Below are positions 1 through 12,500 of a DNA stretch of 64,000 nucleotides, piece by piece. This stretch comes from Mycteria americana (lineage: Eukaryota; Chordata; Aves; Ciconiiformes; Ciconiidae). Position 1 is the stretch's first letter, and each line of letters begins with the position of its first letter. The notes under the pieces are model-generated. The model did not search any database. It saw nothing but the letters and a program-made list of their open reading frames with translations, and was not told the DNA's origin. The DNA lies in the NCBI RefSeq assembly GCF_035582795.1, contig NC_134367.1:121732562-121796561 (forward strand), read 5' to 3'. Made by a program: the position numbers and the translations under genes.

Positions 1-3000
1 CTGAAGTAAAAGGCTCTATGAAGTCACATCAGGTGTAAGAGAGAATGGCTGCTCAAATAGGCAACCTTTGATTGTGAAACCTGAGATAGGTACCCTTCTC
101 TTCTGTTTTACAGCATCTGCTATAGTGGGCTTCTACACCATGGCCAAGTCTTCAGGCAGTGTGATTAAAATATATTCCAGTGCTTGTTAAAAAGGTTGCT
201 GTCTAGACTTAATGGTGACTGCTTTCTCTTGATTTGATACTGTTCTCTGGTCACCATAGTTTTAAAGTTTATTTACCTTCTTCTCTTTGGCTTTTTTGCA
301 AAAAGTTCTCTAGATGTTTCTGGTCTTTCGGTACTGCTTCAAAGCATCCTCTTCTCTCTGTATGGGACTATGTTTCTTTGGTAGAGCCTAGTGGTAGCTT
401 TGTCCCAGCGTACAGGATAACTTTGGGATTTCTTACCTGCCTAGTTTTGATTAGTAAGTTTTACATTGGAGTAGAAATCTACAGTGACCCAGACCTTTCT
501 AGAAGAAAATAACCAGTAATTCGTTTCTGCAGGTACCTATTACAGCACATCTGCATTCATGTAAGCCACTGAATTAGAGATCAGTTTATAATACAGGATG
601 TATCTTACACTTGCTGGCTATCAGGGACTGAACCGTAATTAAACCCCATGGGGTGACAGTCTTTAAAAACACTTTTAATTACATAAGGGACCATCAAGAC
701 TTCTAACAATGACAGATGCAAACTACCATACTATTGGCCACCAGCCAAAGGCTCCATCGTGGAACTGCCCTCCAGTTATACATATGAGAAAGATCCAAGA
801 ATATATGTAGCTTTGTGGACAGAGTAAGAGAGAAAGATTTACAGGTAAGAGATACTACAGAACTTGCTATTCTATCAGATGTGACAGTTGCTTAAAGGTG
901 GTGTCTGAGAAAAATAATTGTCAGAACTGTTGTAATTTTGTCAATGAATACACACAATGAAATGTATGAATTACTTCCTTGTAAACCTTTTTCTGAAATG
1001 TTTGATGCTCATTTGTGGGATCTATCTAAATATTGATATTATATTTGTATTAAGCCGTTCTATTTTTTCCCCCCAGCCTTAAAACAGAAAAGATACTTCC
1101 TTTTTTTTTTTTCTTCCTTTGTTTAATTTTCCTTAGGTAATTACTGGCACAGAGACAAACATTTACATTTTACTCCTTTGGATTATAAAAACTCTTACAT
1201 AATACCATTCTAAAATTACTGTGTGAAAACATCTCTCACTTCTATCAAAGTGAAATACGATGCAGTAAAACCAGCAGGCATTTTAGTTTCCTCTTTCTTA
1301 CTTCCTTAACATTCAGAGTAGTACTCAGACAGCTGAGTATACTTTTTCATTTCTGTACTGTGTCTTGTAATCTAAGATGGAGGGAGGAGTGAGAGCAGTT
1401 TGCCCTGATTCTCAATATCTTTCTAGATTGGGCGCTTTTCCTTTAAAGCATGTTATTAAAATACTGGTTGTAAATCCGGTAGTCTAGCAACCTTGTGATC
1501 TCTGAAAGACAAAACATTATATTCCCATTTGCAGGGCATGTTCCCATTGTCTGAGATTTCAATGCTGTGTTCAGGTGTCCCAGTATAGTTAGTTTTTCTT
1601 AGAGCCAAGGTCACTAGAAACAGAAGTCTTTTCCTTTCTGTTTAATTGGCTTTTGCCTCTGCCCTCTCCTTTCACTTTGTTTGCTGTTGTATAGACCAGG
1701 GCTTGCCAGCATCCTGTATAGATGGGGTCTGCTTTACTTGGCACCCCCCTCTTTTGCATGTGGCTGAAGTCAGTAGAATGGCCTCATCCCACAGAGTGGA
1801 CTAATAATACTTAGTGTATACTCTTACTGATTTGGAATCAGATCTTCCCCCCCCACCCCGTTTTAGGAAGAATTCATCACACCCTTTGTGCTCTTCTTGG
1901 CAAATATGAGAATCAAGTCATCGTTAAAAGGAAAAGCTTAGCCAGCCATTGGTACCACCTTTTCCATGGAATTCTGTCACACTCCTGAGTCCTGACTTAA
2001 GTCTTTTGACACAAAGTGTAGTGCGTATTTTCCTCAGTGAGTGAGAGTTAGTAGGAAGCTCCTTTGTTTCAATTTGAGTTCATTTTCCTCAGGGCAGAAA
2101 GCTACTAAATTGTCATACTTGCCCCCCCCCCTTTTTTTTTTCTTTTTGTACAAACCCCTTTTAATGTTAGTATATTTTAGGTGTGACAAACTTTAAACAA
2201 GCTACTGATGATAGTGATCATTACTTCGTCACGTGTAGCTTCCACACTGCTACCATTATGTTTCCATACAAATCATTTCAATGCTAGCAATTTCATTACC
2301 AAAGCAAAGTAAAAAATGTAGCATCAGCTCCTTAAGCTCCATGGAGTGAATACTGTTCTAGTTGTGCGCAGTACTGGAAATATTTCCAAGTCATTAGGTA
2401 GGAAAGATTTTTCTAGGCAAGGCTTTTACTATAAGTAAATACAGAAATCTCCAGCTCCCTTCATTTTTCTTTCTGTAAACATCTATCACCTAGCAAAAGC
2501 CTTTTACAGTAAGCTTAATTGTACAAAGCTAGCTCAGGTTGCTACAGTCTTGATTCATGAATCTGCATATTTTTTCCAGTGTTGGATAGTTGAAAGCTTT
2601 AAAAGTAAATAAAAAAAAATTAAAGCCTGACTTTCTACAAAAGCAAAGAGAAGGTATGTCTCAGCCACTGGAAGCTTGACAACTAGTGATGTGTTTTGAA
2701 TAGTGCTGCAGAGAACTTCCATCGCTTTCCTTCCTTAATTGTGATTGTTCTGTTAGAAGTTGAAGGCACATCCCTGTCCCAGTACTTCTTGACAGTTGAC
2801 TTCACTGGGGAGAGAGCAGAAATGTAATGCACAGAAGTAGAAAGATTAATTTATTTCAGACATTTCTGATACTGTACCATCAGTTTGTGTCCTGAGAATA
2901 CAGGACGACAGCACTTGCAAGTTACACTGCACCTGAACACACTTTCCCTGTAAAGCATGGTCCCTGCTGCTTGCTTGATTTACCTGTGTGTGTGTGCAAA

Positions 3001-3711
3001 AGACTTAACAAGAGTAAATTAAAAGGCAAGGATAGGCTCCCAGAAGGAGTGAATGTTTCCATGCTTCTCTTGTTCAAGCATTGTTACCAATGGTTTGTTT
3101 ATATATTGGAATGAGTTAATTGTTAAAGGGGAATAAGTCACAGGATTTTTTTAAAAGGGGTGGAGCAGGGAGGGTGTTGATAGTTTGTGTCTCACATGTA
3201 GGGATTATGTCTCTTAAAAGCAAAACAAACCAAAAGACTCATGGGCTATTTAATGGTAAATAAGTGATTTTATATATAATCAGGACAAAGTATGGATGTA
3301 CAGACAGCTTTTACTAATAACCTTATTCTACATTTGCCCTATAATTGTGTATACATAACTTTTTATGCAAAATGTCTCGTCTTCCATGGAAGTAATAGTA
3401 GTTTAACTTTCAACTATGCCTTAAGGTCTTTTTATCCAATTCATATGTTTTAGTTAATTTGCAAATCCTGTTTGAGTTAGAAGTTGCTTAATCTGTACTG
3501 TTCAGAATTTAATGAGACTTCCTGTGGTAGAACAAATCTACTTTGAATCTGTAGTGCATATTATGAAAGTACACACCTCCTAAAAGCTGGAGCTTGCTCT
3601 TTTAGTTGTCTTTTTAGTATTTAGACGCTAAAGAATCTGTTGTTTGAACTGCTTTGCATTGTTGTAACCTGAACTGACTATAAAATCTGATTTCTGACTT
3701 TTCAACTCTAG
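1..3711 (+). other. AFTPH: AFTPH intron (3' part)
   Basis: This is AT-rich intronic sequence upstream of the first AFTPH exon in the window. It ends in a pyrimidine-rich tract and an AG acceptor at 3710-3711. The open frames in it are short and have no plausible splice context. Homopolymer runs occur near 2122-2141 (C then T) and there is a short TG run near 2988. I see no exon here, but a small upstream exon could be missed without alignment. The following exon starts in phase 0. Confidence 0.7.
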
Positions 3712-3772
3712 GAATCTCTACCACCTGTCCAGTTTGACTGGAGTAGCAGTGGCCTTACTAACCCTTTAGATG
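3712..3772 (+). CDS. AFTPH: AFTPH (aftiphilin) coding exon, 61 nt
   Basis: This is an internal coding exon of aftiphilin, a cytosolic protein that binds clathrin adaptors (AP-1 gamma-ear, AP-2) and works with p200/HEATR5B and gamma-synergin in trafficking at the trans-Golgi network and endosomes. The exon reads ESLPPVQFDWSSSGLTNPLD and leaves one base of the next codon. This matches the C-terminal region of vertebrate aftiphilin as I remember it. It is bounded by a pyrimidine-rich acceptor (AG at 3710-3711) and a GTACGT donor at 3773. It enters in phase 0 and ends in phase 1, which fits both the next exon (5423) and the one after it (9468). The upstream part of the gene, including the large exon with most of the protein, lies outside the window. 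Identity rests on recall, not alignment. Confidence 0.9.
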
Positions 3773-3855
3773 GTACGTCTCTCCGTAGAGCCTCTAGCAC
3801 CAGAGCTAGAGATAAGAAAGCTACAAAGTTCAGACAAACATCTATCTGCTGATTA

Positions 3856-3912
3856 TTTTTTTTTTTTTTAAATATACACACACACATATATATAAAAATA
3901 TATATAATATTT
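3856..3912. repeat. T14 run and CA/TA microsatellite
   Basis: A T14 run (3856-3869) is followed by mixed CA and TA dinucleotide repeats and an AT-rich tail. It lies 84 nt downstream of an AFTPH donor site. It is simple sequence and likely variable in length. Confidence 0.85.
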
Positions 3913-5322
3913 ATTTCTTACTCCTAACTTTGGAAATTCAGGCTTTCTTTCTGATTAACTGTGCCCCTACATGAAGTATTATATAGTCTGAAAAATACTA
4001 AGTTAAAGTATTATTTTAGATTCCTGCCATATGCTAATGACACAGTGGCAATATTAACACTTCATTATATACATAACTGCAGATTATAATAAAACTCTGA
4101 ACAAATGAGCATTTTAGATTGACAAGTTTTACTTCTTAAAAGTATTTTTCACCAATGAACTATCTCGTTAGACATCCTTTGAATAACAAACTTGTGTATA
4201 GTGGCTACTTCAAAGCACAGTATTTTAACCACAAACTGTTTGCAAAAGATACACTTCTTGAGCTGAAAGTTTTCAGATTTACAGATAATTTTATATTTCA
4301 GAAATGTGACTTCATCTGTTATCACTTTTGCTTACACTCAAGAGCTAATTATAGCTAATATATTAAATTAAAGAGGTAGCTACGAACTTATTTGTATCTG
4401 TAAATGTATATAGTTATCACATAAAAGACCCTTCACCTATGTCTATTTTAATAGCAAAGTGAGTTGTGCCACCGCCTCCGGTCTCAGAAATGTAAGTGCA
4501 TGAAAGTAAATAAAACAAGTTTTGGAAACTTGTTTGATTGACAGACTAGAACTTATAAAGAAACTGATACCTTTGAGGAGCCTGCTAACAGCAATTAATT
4601 CATGACACAAGATGTTCAAAAGCAGGCTAAAATAAACTGTCTCTTACTGCACTGGTGTTGCCTCACGGTGTTGTTTCAGAACATGTGGGATGTTAAGAGT
4701 TTGGATAGCAATATCATGGTGCTGAAGGAAAGCCTGGATGGACCCTTTTGCTGTTGTCTGGTGTCTTATTACTTCAGTCAATCATCATGCTTTCTTTTTA
4801 ACAAACAACTTCTTTAAAATGTATCTTGGTTTGATTTCTGTTTTAGTACTAAAGGGGAACAGTATAATTTACCAGTGAGGGACTGGATATTAGAGTGGCA
4901 TTTGTTACCCTGTGTTCACACTACTTTAAGATAATGATAATTAATAGCTTAAAGCTGCTAAATAAAACTTCAAAGGTTTTTTTTGTTCTTTGCTATTTGG
5001 GGATCTGCTAAGTCTTCCTGATGAAAGAATGGCTTTCAATTTCAGGGGAGAAAAAACCCACTATATTCTATCAATTGACCTATATATTGTTTCCCTTTAA
5101 CTGATCACATCTTTCTCTCTGGGTCGTGCTGGTTCTCTTTCATTTTTAGATTGAAATAAATATTTCTATTTTAAAGTTACTAGTGTTGATTTCCTTGCTG
5201 CATTGTACATGAGGAAATGTGCACTGAATTAAGTTGTTAACATTTTAGAAGGTACAAACTAATACTGTAAGCATTGTTTTCATGTCAATTTTTAAATTGC
5301 GTACTGAGTACTAATTATAACT

Positions 5323-5328
5323 TGCATG
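5323..5328 (+). promoter_or_regulatory. RBFOX-type motif TGCATG upstream of cassette exon
   Basis: TGCATG is the consensus binding hexamer of RBFOX splicing factors. It sits about 95 nt upstream of the acceptor of the 84-nt AFTPH exon. RBFOX sites upstream of an exon usually favour skipping. A hexamer is common by chance, so function is only inferred. Confidence 0.3.
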
Positions 5329-5422
5329 TTCAAGTGTGTGTCTTACCCCTTTTTACACATAAACCCCTCCCTTGGCTTACCTTCTATATGGCTGCCTACC
5401 AACACGGTCACTGAATTTCAAG

Positions 5423-5506
5423 CTAGTGGAGGTTCCACTCTTCTGAACCTTGATTTCTTTGGGCCCGTGGATGACAGTAGCTCTAGCAGCACCACCACAA
5501 TCCCAG
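5423..5506 (+). CDS. AFTPH: AFTPH coding exon, 84 nt, probable cassette with clathrin box
   Basis: The exon completes an alanine codon and then encodes SGGSTLLNLDFFGPVDDSSS and further residues up to the split glycine, 28 codons in all. LLNLD fits the clathrin-box consensus and resembles the box in the beta-adaptin hinge, so this exon could contact the clathrin terminal domain. It enters and leaves in phase 1 and is exactly 84 nt, so skipping keeps the frame (D then G-V-D-P joins directly). I recall human AFTPH isoforms that differ by 28 residues, which would match this exon. Both splice sites look weak: the acceptor has few nearby pyrimidines, and the donor is GTCAGC. The exon therefore looks alternative, although the sequence alone cannot prove that. 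Confidence 0.88.
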
Positions 5507-8500
5507 GTCAGCAGAGTGTTAAAACCACAAATGTAATGTTACAACAACTTACTAAAAGCATGAGCACATCACTTGACTTTCCTATAAACAAGGAGAAATT
5601 TTACATTGCATTTCTCTAAAATGTCTTTTCTACTGCGTTTTTCCTTTAATCTGTGTTCTGTTTTCTGATGTTTTGTATCGAGTTTGAAGTATTTAAAAGG
5701 TACTGTCAGCTCTGTATTTGTCACATGCTGAAGGAATGAATGGCTCTTATGCTCTTGCAAATAAGATGTTAAAACACTTGTTTCAAATGAGAAATTTTGA
5801 AAGTTAACTTTTCTAACCACTTAAAAATGTAAAAATGCTGTAGATGTGACGATTCCCAAAAAATTAGGCTTGTTCTCTCTTCTGAATGTCTCCCAGTTAC
5901 GGGATTATGATGATATTTGGAAGTTACGTGTGAATATAAAGTTATGGGGCCTAACATATCACAACCCCACTGGTGTTTGCTACTACCAGGGGGCTGTAAA
6001 TTTTTTTTCTGTGTGTAAACTACTAATATTAATGATAAAGTGAAAAAAGTGTTTTAACAACATTCATAATAGAAAACAAGGATAGTTGCATGTTCGTGGG
6101 ACATCAGAAGCTCATGAATGTTAATTATAAAACCAAAGCACTTTATCTGCAACTTAATCCCTTAAAAGGAGACAAAACCACCACTCTCTCCATTGAATAA
6201 TACGTGAAAGTAATTGAATTCATTTATCGCGTGGTTTTGACATGCTCTGAGTATTTTGCACGAGCTTGTGAAAACCTACACTTTGAATAAATTTCTGCAG
6301 GAATTTAAGGGAACATTTTGGGGATTTATCCCAGTGCATAGGTTAAGTAGATAAGGCAAATACTTTTTCAATACAATGCCTGAAGCTGTGATAATCACTT
6401 TCTTCATGGGAAGGGGTTTTTTTTCTTTTAGTGATTTTAATTTTAAAAAAAACAATTTTTAAGAGGTTTGGAGTTTTCCCGCATTTCAAATAAGTGCTTA
6501 TAATTATTATTGTATTTTTAAAAAAAAAAAAAACACCTGCTTTTTTAGTTTTGAAATCTAATCATTGAAGGCAATTTTATGGCACTGCATTCCAAATGTC
6601 TTTTTATTCCACCCTTGAGAAATGTCATTATCAGATGAAAGATGGCAGGTTTGTTGTGGAAGTGATAGGTAGCAAATTCAAGATGCTTGAGCCTTACAGA
6701 TACTTTTGTAAGTGTGTGCAAGTCTATCGACATAAAAGTTGTCAGTACCCAGTACGTGTACTGCTCGTGCAGTTGGGTACGCTCTTGTGTCCTGATGGTG
6801 TGCACATGTGATGTGATTACTGGAGGGATGCTCTGTTAGCCTTTTATTGCCTTTTTTTTTTTGTTCTTGTTGTTGTTTCATCAAGTTACAGGTATTATCA
6901 CCTTCCCCGGTATGCCCTATAGTGCCTTTTTGTTTTGTTTTGGCTTTTCTTTCCTTCTGACTTGTTTCTGGGAAAGTCATTTGTTTCTTGGCTTGCAGCT
7001 CGTGTGTTTGTGTGTGTGTTTAGGAGCTTTGTGTGGGGTTTGGTTGGCTAACTTTCCTTCAATATCTCATTAAGGTTTTGCAGTGCTTTCCTTAAATATT
7101 CTCTAATTATTTGAATAAAATGGAGAATATGCAACTCTTAAAAATAACTAAAATATTGAAAGACAAATTGTTAGATCTTTTGGCTTAAAGAAGAAACTTT
7201 TATAGAATAGAAGTTTGTTCTTTCTCTGAAGACCTTAGTTTTACTTACTATAGATCTATGCTGTATATTCTTCTCAGTCTGATTTCATCAGTAGCCAAAA
7301 TCACTTTTTATTAAAATTTGCGTTCTATGTCATGAACAGGGAGTTACTCATTTCTAGTATGTTCCCACAGATTTAGTGTATTGTTTTATTTTTCATGTTG
7401 CTAGTTTAACATAAACGTAGCTGAGTAAGAGGTGCCTAAAGAACAGTAAATTGAGCAGTGACAATTGCACTACAATGAAAATGAATTCAGGACCATAAAT
7501 GTGAATATCTAAATGATGTAACTTATAAGGTTGCATTTAACACTTGTTGCAGAGTTGCATGTCAAAGGACTCCTTGTTTCAGTTAGTTTTCCAATTTGTA
7601 CCTTAATGGGATTTCGCAGGCTTCTGCAAGTCAAAGTGTATTTCTTCAAGTCTTCCTCTCCCTGTTTGAAAGTGGATATTTTATGGAATAGCTGGGCTTT
7701 TTTCCTATTTCCAAGTTCTGTAAACATCTGACAATACTTAAAGTCTTGGTATACTGGTCTCAGGACAGTACATATTTTGATGTTTTGCATGAAACTGGAT
7801 GAAATTAACTTTGAAAATCCAGACTTTAAAAATGTAGGTTGAAAGGAGAACTGATTAATTTCTAATCAACTCATATTAAATGGAGCAAATCTTACCACCC
7901 CCCAGCTCCTGCAGCTTAACCAGATGATTTTCTTAATTTTACTTTTTGGTCGGCTTCGTTTCCTAATGATGAAAGAGTACTTAACTCGTGCACAAATGAC
8001 GAATGGTCAAGACGCTGCTTGGGGAGAGTTCAGGCAAAGCGGGCGTGAGGATTTTTAACCTCATCTATTTGCACACGTAGTACAGCAATTACTGGGTGGA
8101 AGAGGCAGGACAATAGGCACAGGCATTTTTCTTATTTAGTAATATTTTGGTATTTCAGGAGTACTTCTAAAAGTGTCTTGGTCAGGCAAGTAAAATGGGT
8201 AAAATCATCAGCACATCAGTTTATAAATGCTGGTTTTATATTAGGTAGCTACATGGGACCACCGTGTCCAAGTATTTACAGTGTTTGTTCTGCAGTAGTA
8301 TGAAATGCTTCTGTGTTGTCCAAACCAGCTGGCACTAGTGTTATACTTGTTTACAACGCAGGTGTCTATAAAACACGATGCTTCTGTACAAAAATTCTAT
8401 GCTGTTTTTGAAAAATATTTATAATTGTGGATGGCGCATATGCACACTTCATTTAAACCCATGAAGCATAAAATAGCCGAAACTGTTAACTAGAGGAATA

Positions 8501-9467
8501 TCACCAAATGCTTCTGAGCAACAAAATGTGTTGTAACAGTCTTTCCTCTTGATTTATTTTAATAATTCTAATTCCTAGAGACTTTTTTAAAGAAAACATA
8601 CTTAACATCTGGAAATTCTAGAGCTACGTCCTACTGAGATGTGATGCTTGCTATTAAACAGGTAGAATTTCACCCATAAATATGTGGGGGTTTGGATGCA
8701 GGTTTCTATTGTTTGCATTGTTTTCAGAGTGACCTCTGCTGATAAAATTTGAAATCCATTTGCAATGTATACGATGTCAAAATTTAGCATCTGACTTAAA
8801 ATATCTGGAACTAGGAAATCAAGGTTGAAACATCCAGATATTTGATGCTTTATAAATACTTGAAAGGTAAAAAGGGAGCGTAGACTAAAAGTTTTGGTAG
8901 CATTGTACATATTCGTGTGTAAGGTTTTTTTAATGCCATTCCACTTGTATGTATGATAAAAGCTACTTTTCCTCACTTAAAAAACTTTTAACACAACCTC
9001 TTGTGAAAAGCAAGATGCTTTTCACAATGCACTAATGCATGCCAGTGTTGTGTGTAATCCCTTGTTAAAGAGTTGGTCCCTGTTAACTTGCAGCATTCTT
9101 TTAATACAAACAGTTGAGTTGAAGTGATTGAAACAATCCATTTTAACACAGCTGACATTTTACAGTTGTTTCACTCTAAAAGGTAAATCAAATTTATTTT
9201 CTTTACTCTTAGACTGAGACCTTGTATGCCAGACTTGATCCAATGTGTGTGTGTTTTGTAGTACAACTATAAAAGCTACTGAAAAAGGGTGGGGAGAGAG
9301 GACAGCGTTTCGGAAACGCAGACATGTTCTGTCATGTTCTTTTCATGTATCTTGAAATTATAAATGATTCAGATGTTTACAGAAAACAGTCTCTAGCAAG
9401 TTGGTCTGTGGCTAATTATGGCTATACTTGCCTCCAACCATCACTGATTATCATTTTATACTATAAG
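5507..9467 (+). other. AFTPH: AFTPH intron
   Basis: Intron of 3.96 kb with a GTCAGC donor and an AG acceptor at 9466-9467. It is AT-rich, with several A or T runs. It contains a perfect 12-bp inverted repeat at 9001-9027. The short open frames on both strands show no recognisable protein. No exon is visible. Confidence 0.75.
9001..9027. repeat. Perfect 12-bp inverted repeat, 3-nt loop
   Basis: The arm TTGTGAAAAGCA (9001-9012) is followed by AGA and then its exact reverse complement (9016-9027). In AFTPH pre-mRNA it would form a tight hairpin. The stem is too short for a typical microRNA precursor, and the bases just outside do not extend it. Confidence 0.8.
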
Positions 9468-9591
9468 GTGTGGATCCTGAGTTGTATGAATTGACAACCT
9501 CAAAACTGGAAACTTCCAATGCAAGCAACAGAGTGACTGATGCATTTGCAAGACTCATGTCCACAGTGGAGAAGGCAAGCACGTCCACAAG
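9468..9591 (+). CDS. AFTPH: AFTPH coding exon, 124 nt
   Basis: The exon completes the split glycine codon and encodes VDPELYELTTSKLE, then a serine/asparagine-rich link, then VTDAFARLMSTVEK and a threonine/serine stretch. It ends with two bases of an arginine codon. This block (VDPELYELTTSKLE, DAFARLMSTVEK) is highly characteristic of vertebrate aftiphilin. Splice sites are AG at 9466-9467 and GTAAAT at 9592. The frame is open throughout and phase 1 in to phase 2 out matches both neighbours. I know of no catalytic function for this segment. It lies in the conserved C-terminal part of the protein. Confidence 0.93.
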
Positions 9592-12500
9592 GTAAATAAT
9601 CTTTGTTGCGCTTTTTTCCTTCTTTTTCTAAGGGTGGCACAAAATGTGAGGAGTGAATGTGTGTGCTATTTTAGGTCAGAAGTTCTTGAATGATCAAAAG
9701 GCTTAAATTTAATAATTGCATTTTGAATATGAAATTCATAGTACTGTAGTTCATATTTCAAATTATCATAGAACTTTAGAATAAGATGGGAAACAGGTCA
9801 TGAGCTGAAAAAAAGATCACCAGGACATAAGTTGAAAAGCTAGAGCCAAAGACTGAACTGGAGGAAGCGACTTTCTGAAGAACACAGCTGATTCCTAAGA
9901 ATGGAAGGGTAAACTGAACCATGCAGTTTGGTGACCTAGGACTTTGACAGAAGACTCTCCTCGGTCCTCTGTGTAATTTATAGATACAGAATGTTCCACA
10001 AGTAAAATGATAAAAATGACTAACAACTATGACAATATTTGTCCCTTCCCATATATTTCTAGCACCTGTCAAAACTTCTGTGACCAAACAGCAGATTCAT
10101 TTCAGTGTTGGAAGTTAAGGAACAAGCATGTAGTTGGTTTAGGATGTCCTTTCTGCTTCATGGATCTCATGTGAAGTTCTTCTGTACTTTTTTATAGGTA
10201 GTCTATATAAAGGCTTTAGGTGTCAAATGTCTTCCTTGAAGTCTGGCCTGTTGAATGGGTACAGAATAGTCTCTCCATTTATAAGCTTGTATTCTTTGAG
10301 TTTATTTTTTTTAATGTGTATCTTAGCAGTAGGATCCTGGACTGTCTTAACATGTAATTAATGTCTATGCCCATTAAAAGAATCATTGTGTGATTCTCAC
10401 CAAGTAAATCATTTCTGTTGTTTAGGAAGTGCATGCTTCAACATGCAACACATATTTAGTTGCTTTGCAACTAATAGATAGTAACATATCTTCACTCGTA
10501 AGTGAGCTTTAGGGTTTATTCAGCACTCTAAAACTAGATGCGTTTCCATGCAGCATAGCACTTGAGAGGAGGCACGGTTGAAGAGTTGTGGCAAATGTAG
10601 TGATTTGTAATGGTGGGAGATAGCTGGCTTTCTTAAAATGACTAAAACTATAATTTTCAAGAACTCTTTTTAAAACATGTTCTTTCATTGAGAAAACTAT
10701 CTTGCTAGTTCTTGTGCAGTGAAAACGTTCAAAGTGAACACTGAATAAAAAAGATCAACAAGGCATGAAATTTCAAGGGAGAACCAGTAGAGGGAACTCC
10801 ACACTTCAGTGCTGATTTTTGTGTCTCAGCTTTTGGATTGCCTGTTTTTCTATCCATGGAGTGCATATACTCTTTCTGAAGATACACTAGTGAGAAAGTT
10901 TGACTTTCACTAATTAGAAAACATAGTTACAGTTGAAATATTTTTGTAATATATTCTAAGTCTAATTTTAAAGTAACCACAAATTCACAGCAGGACATAC
11001 AAACTCCAAATGTATCTTTATTAATAATTTTATCTCCACTCATAGATTTGTACCTGCTTGCTTGCTTTAAGATGTCTTAGCTTACTTTTTCTTTACAAAG
11101 GAACAGGGAAGTCTGCTTTGCTTAAATGAATGTTGACCTTCATTTTTCTGTATTGTTTTTTGATATGAGGGGTTTGGGTTTTTTCCAATGCTTCCACAGT
11201 GCACTTGAAAGCTCTTACTTGTGCTGTTAAAGGTCTTTATCCAGAACGTCAAAGTTCTTCCCCTGTTGTGGAGAGCATTGCTTACTGATAAGGAAGAGGT
11301 TCTAGATCTGTGCTGTAGCAATATATCAGGCTGTAGGAAGAGGCTGGGGACCTCAGACTTGGTGGTTAAGTTCAGACACACACAAGGATTAGCTGTTTTA
11401 AAGCAGCTGTTTTCCCTGTTCAATACATTTTGTATGTGTTTGTCAACTCTGAATTTTAAAAATTTCAAGTGTGTTTTTTCTTATTTCATGCTCTCCAAAA
11501 GAAAAGCAGTCTGTTTTTCTGTTTTTCAAGCAAGAAACCTTCAGAGATATGAGAAGGTCTTATCTCAGCAGTATGCCAAATACGTTGCAGTATGTTAGCT
11601 TTTTCTAATACAATTGGTTTTCTTTGGAAATTTTTTTAATTTTTTCTTAATGAACTGGAGACTTTAAAATAGGAATGGCTGGGTACAGCCAGCTCAACAA
11701 GGATGACATTCATCTACCAACCTGGAAATGTGGACTATTTGCCATTCATGATAACTGATGAGGGAAGATGTGGCCAGTGTCAACTTCAGTTGTGCTAAGG
11801 CTATCCCATATCTGTCTAACTTGTCTGAACTCAGGATCTTTGAGGATAAAGTTGAGAGTGAAAATACCATTGTTCAGCTGTAGGAAGCTATGCAAAGAGT
11901 TGTCTTTGCCTGAAATAGTTTGCAAGCAAAAGATGGGGCTGTCTCTTGAAGCTGCAAAGTCAGTTTCTCAGAAGGAAAGTGTTGGGAGAGGAGGGGAACT
12001 TCCCCCTCAGCTTAAGCCTGAAACCTTGACAGTAGCAGTAAGTGTTGAAGGTCAGGGATCCAGTATGGCACTTCACAGAGACTCTGCAGCCTTGCCTCGT
12101 TCCATAGAATTGGTAGAGATCAAAAGTTTATCTGCTGTCTTTTTGAAGGAAAGCAGAGCACTGATACCTTTCCAAGAAATGGCTGAAACCCTCATTTAAA
12201 CTGGAAATACTCCTTGTAGGTGGTGTTGGATGGAGCAGGCTAAGTCTTAGAGTGAATTTTTTTTTTAAAGTGCATTTCTCTAATCAACTCGTTGCTATTA
12301 GAGCCTGGCCTTGCTGGTGCTATCCACAAAATGCTTTGCAAATATGAGAGATGGCTGAAGTCCTGAAAGGCTTGAAAGCTGCAGGAAGGGGTTGGAATGC
12401 AAAACAGAACAGTGAGGTGTCAGTGATGCATCGACAAAGCATTCCCTATTTCTTGCTACATTTTCTTCCAACAGCTTTCCTGCCTGTCAGTCTGCTAATT

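Larger units (their letters stand above)
3773..5422 (+). other. AFTPH: AFTPH intron
   Basis: Intron of 1.65 kb with a GTACGT donor and an AG acceptor at 5421-5422. It is AT-rich, with a T14 run and a CA/TA simple repeat at 3856-3912. It contains TGCATG at 5323-5328, about 95 nt before the acceptor. The last 30 nt before the acceptor are poor in pyrimidines. The better pyrimidine tract lies further back, at about 5336-5385. No other gene is visible. Confidence 0.75.

Noticed and set aside
11768..12199. 143-codon frame in the last AFTPH intron
   Set aside because: It has no splice signals in keeping with AFTPH phases and no known similarity. The flanking exons join perfectly without it.
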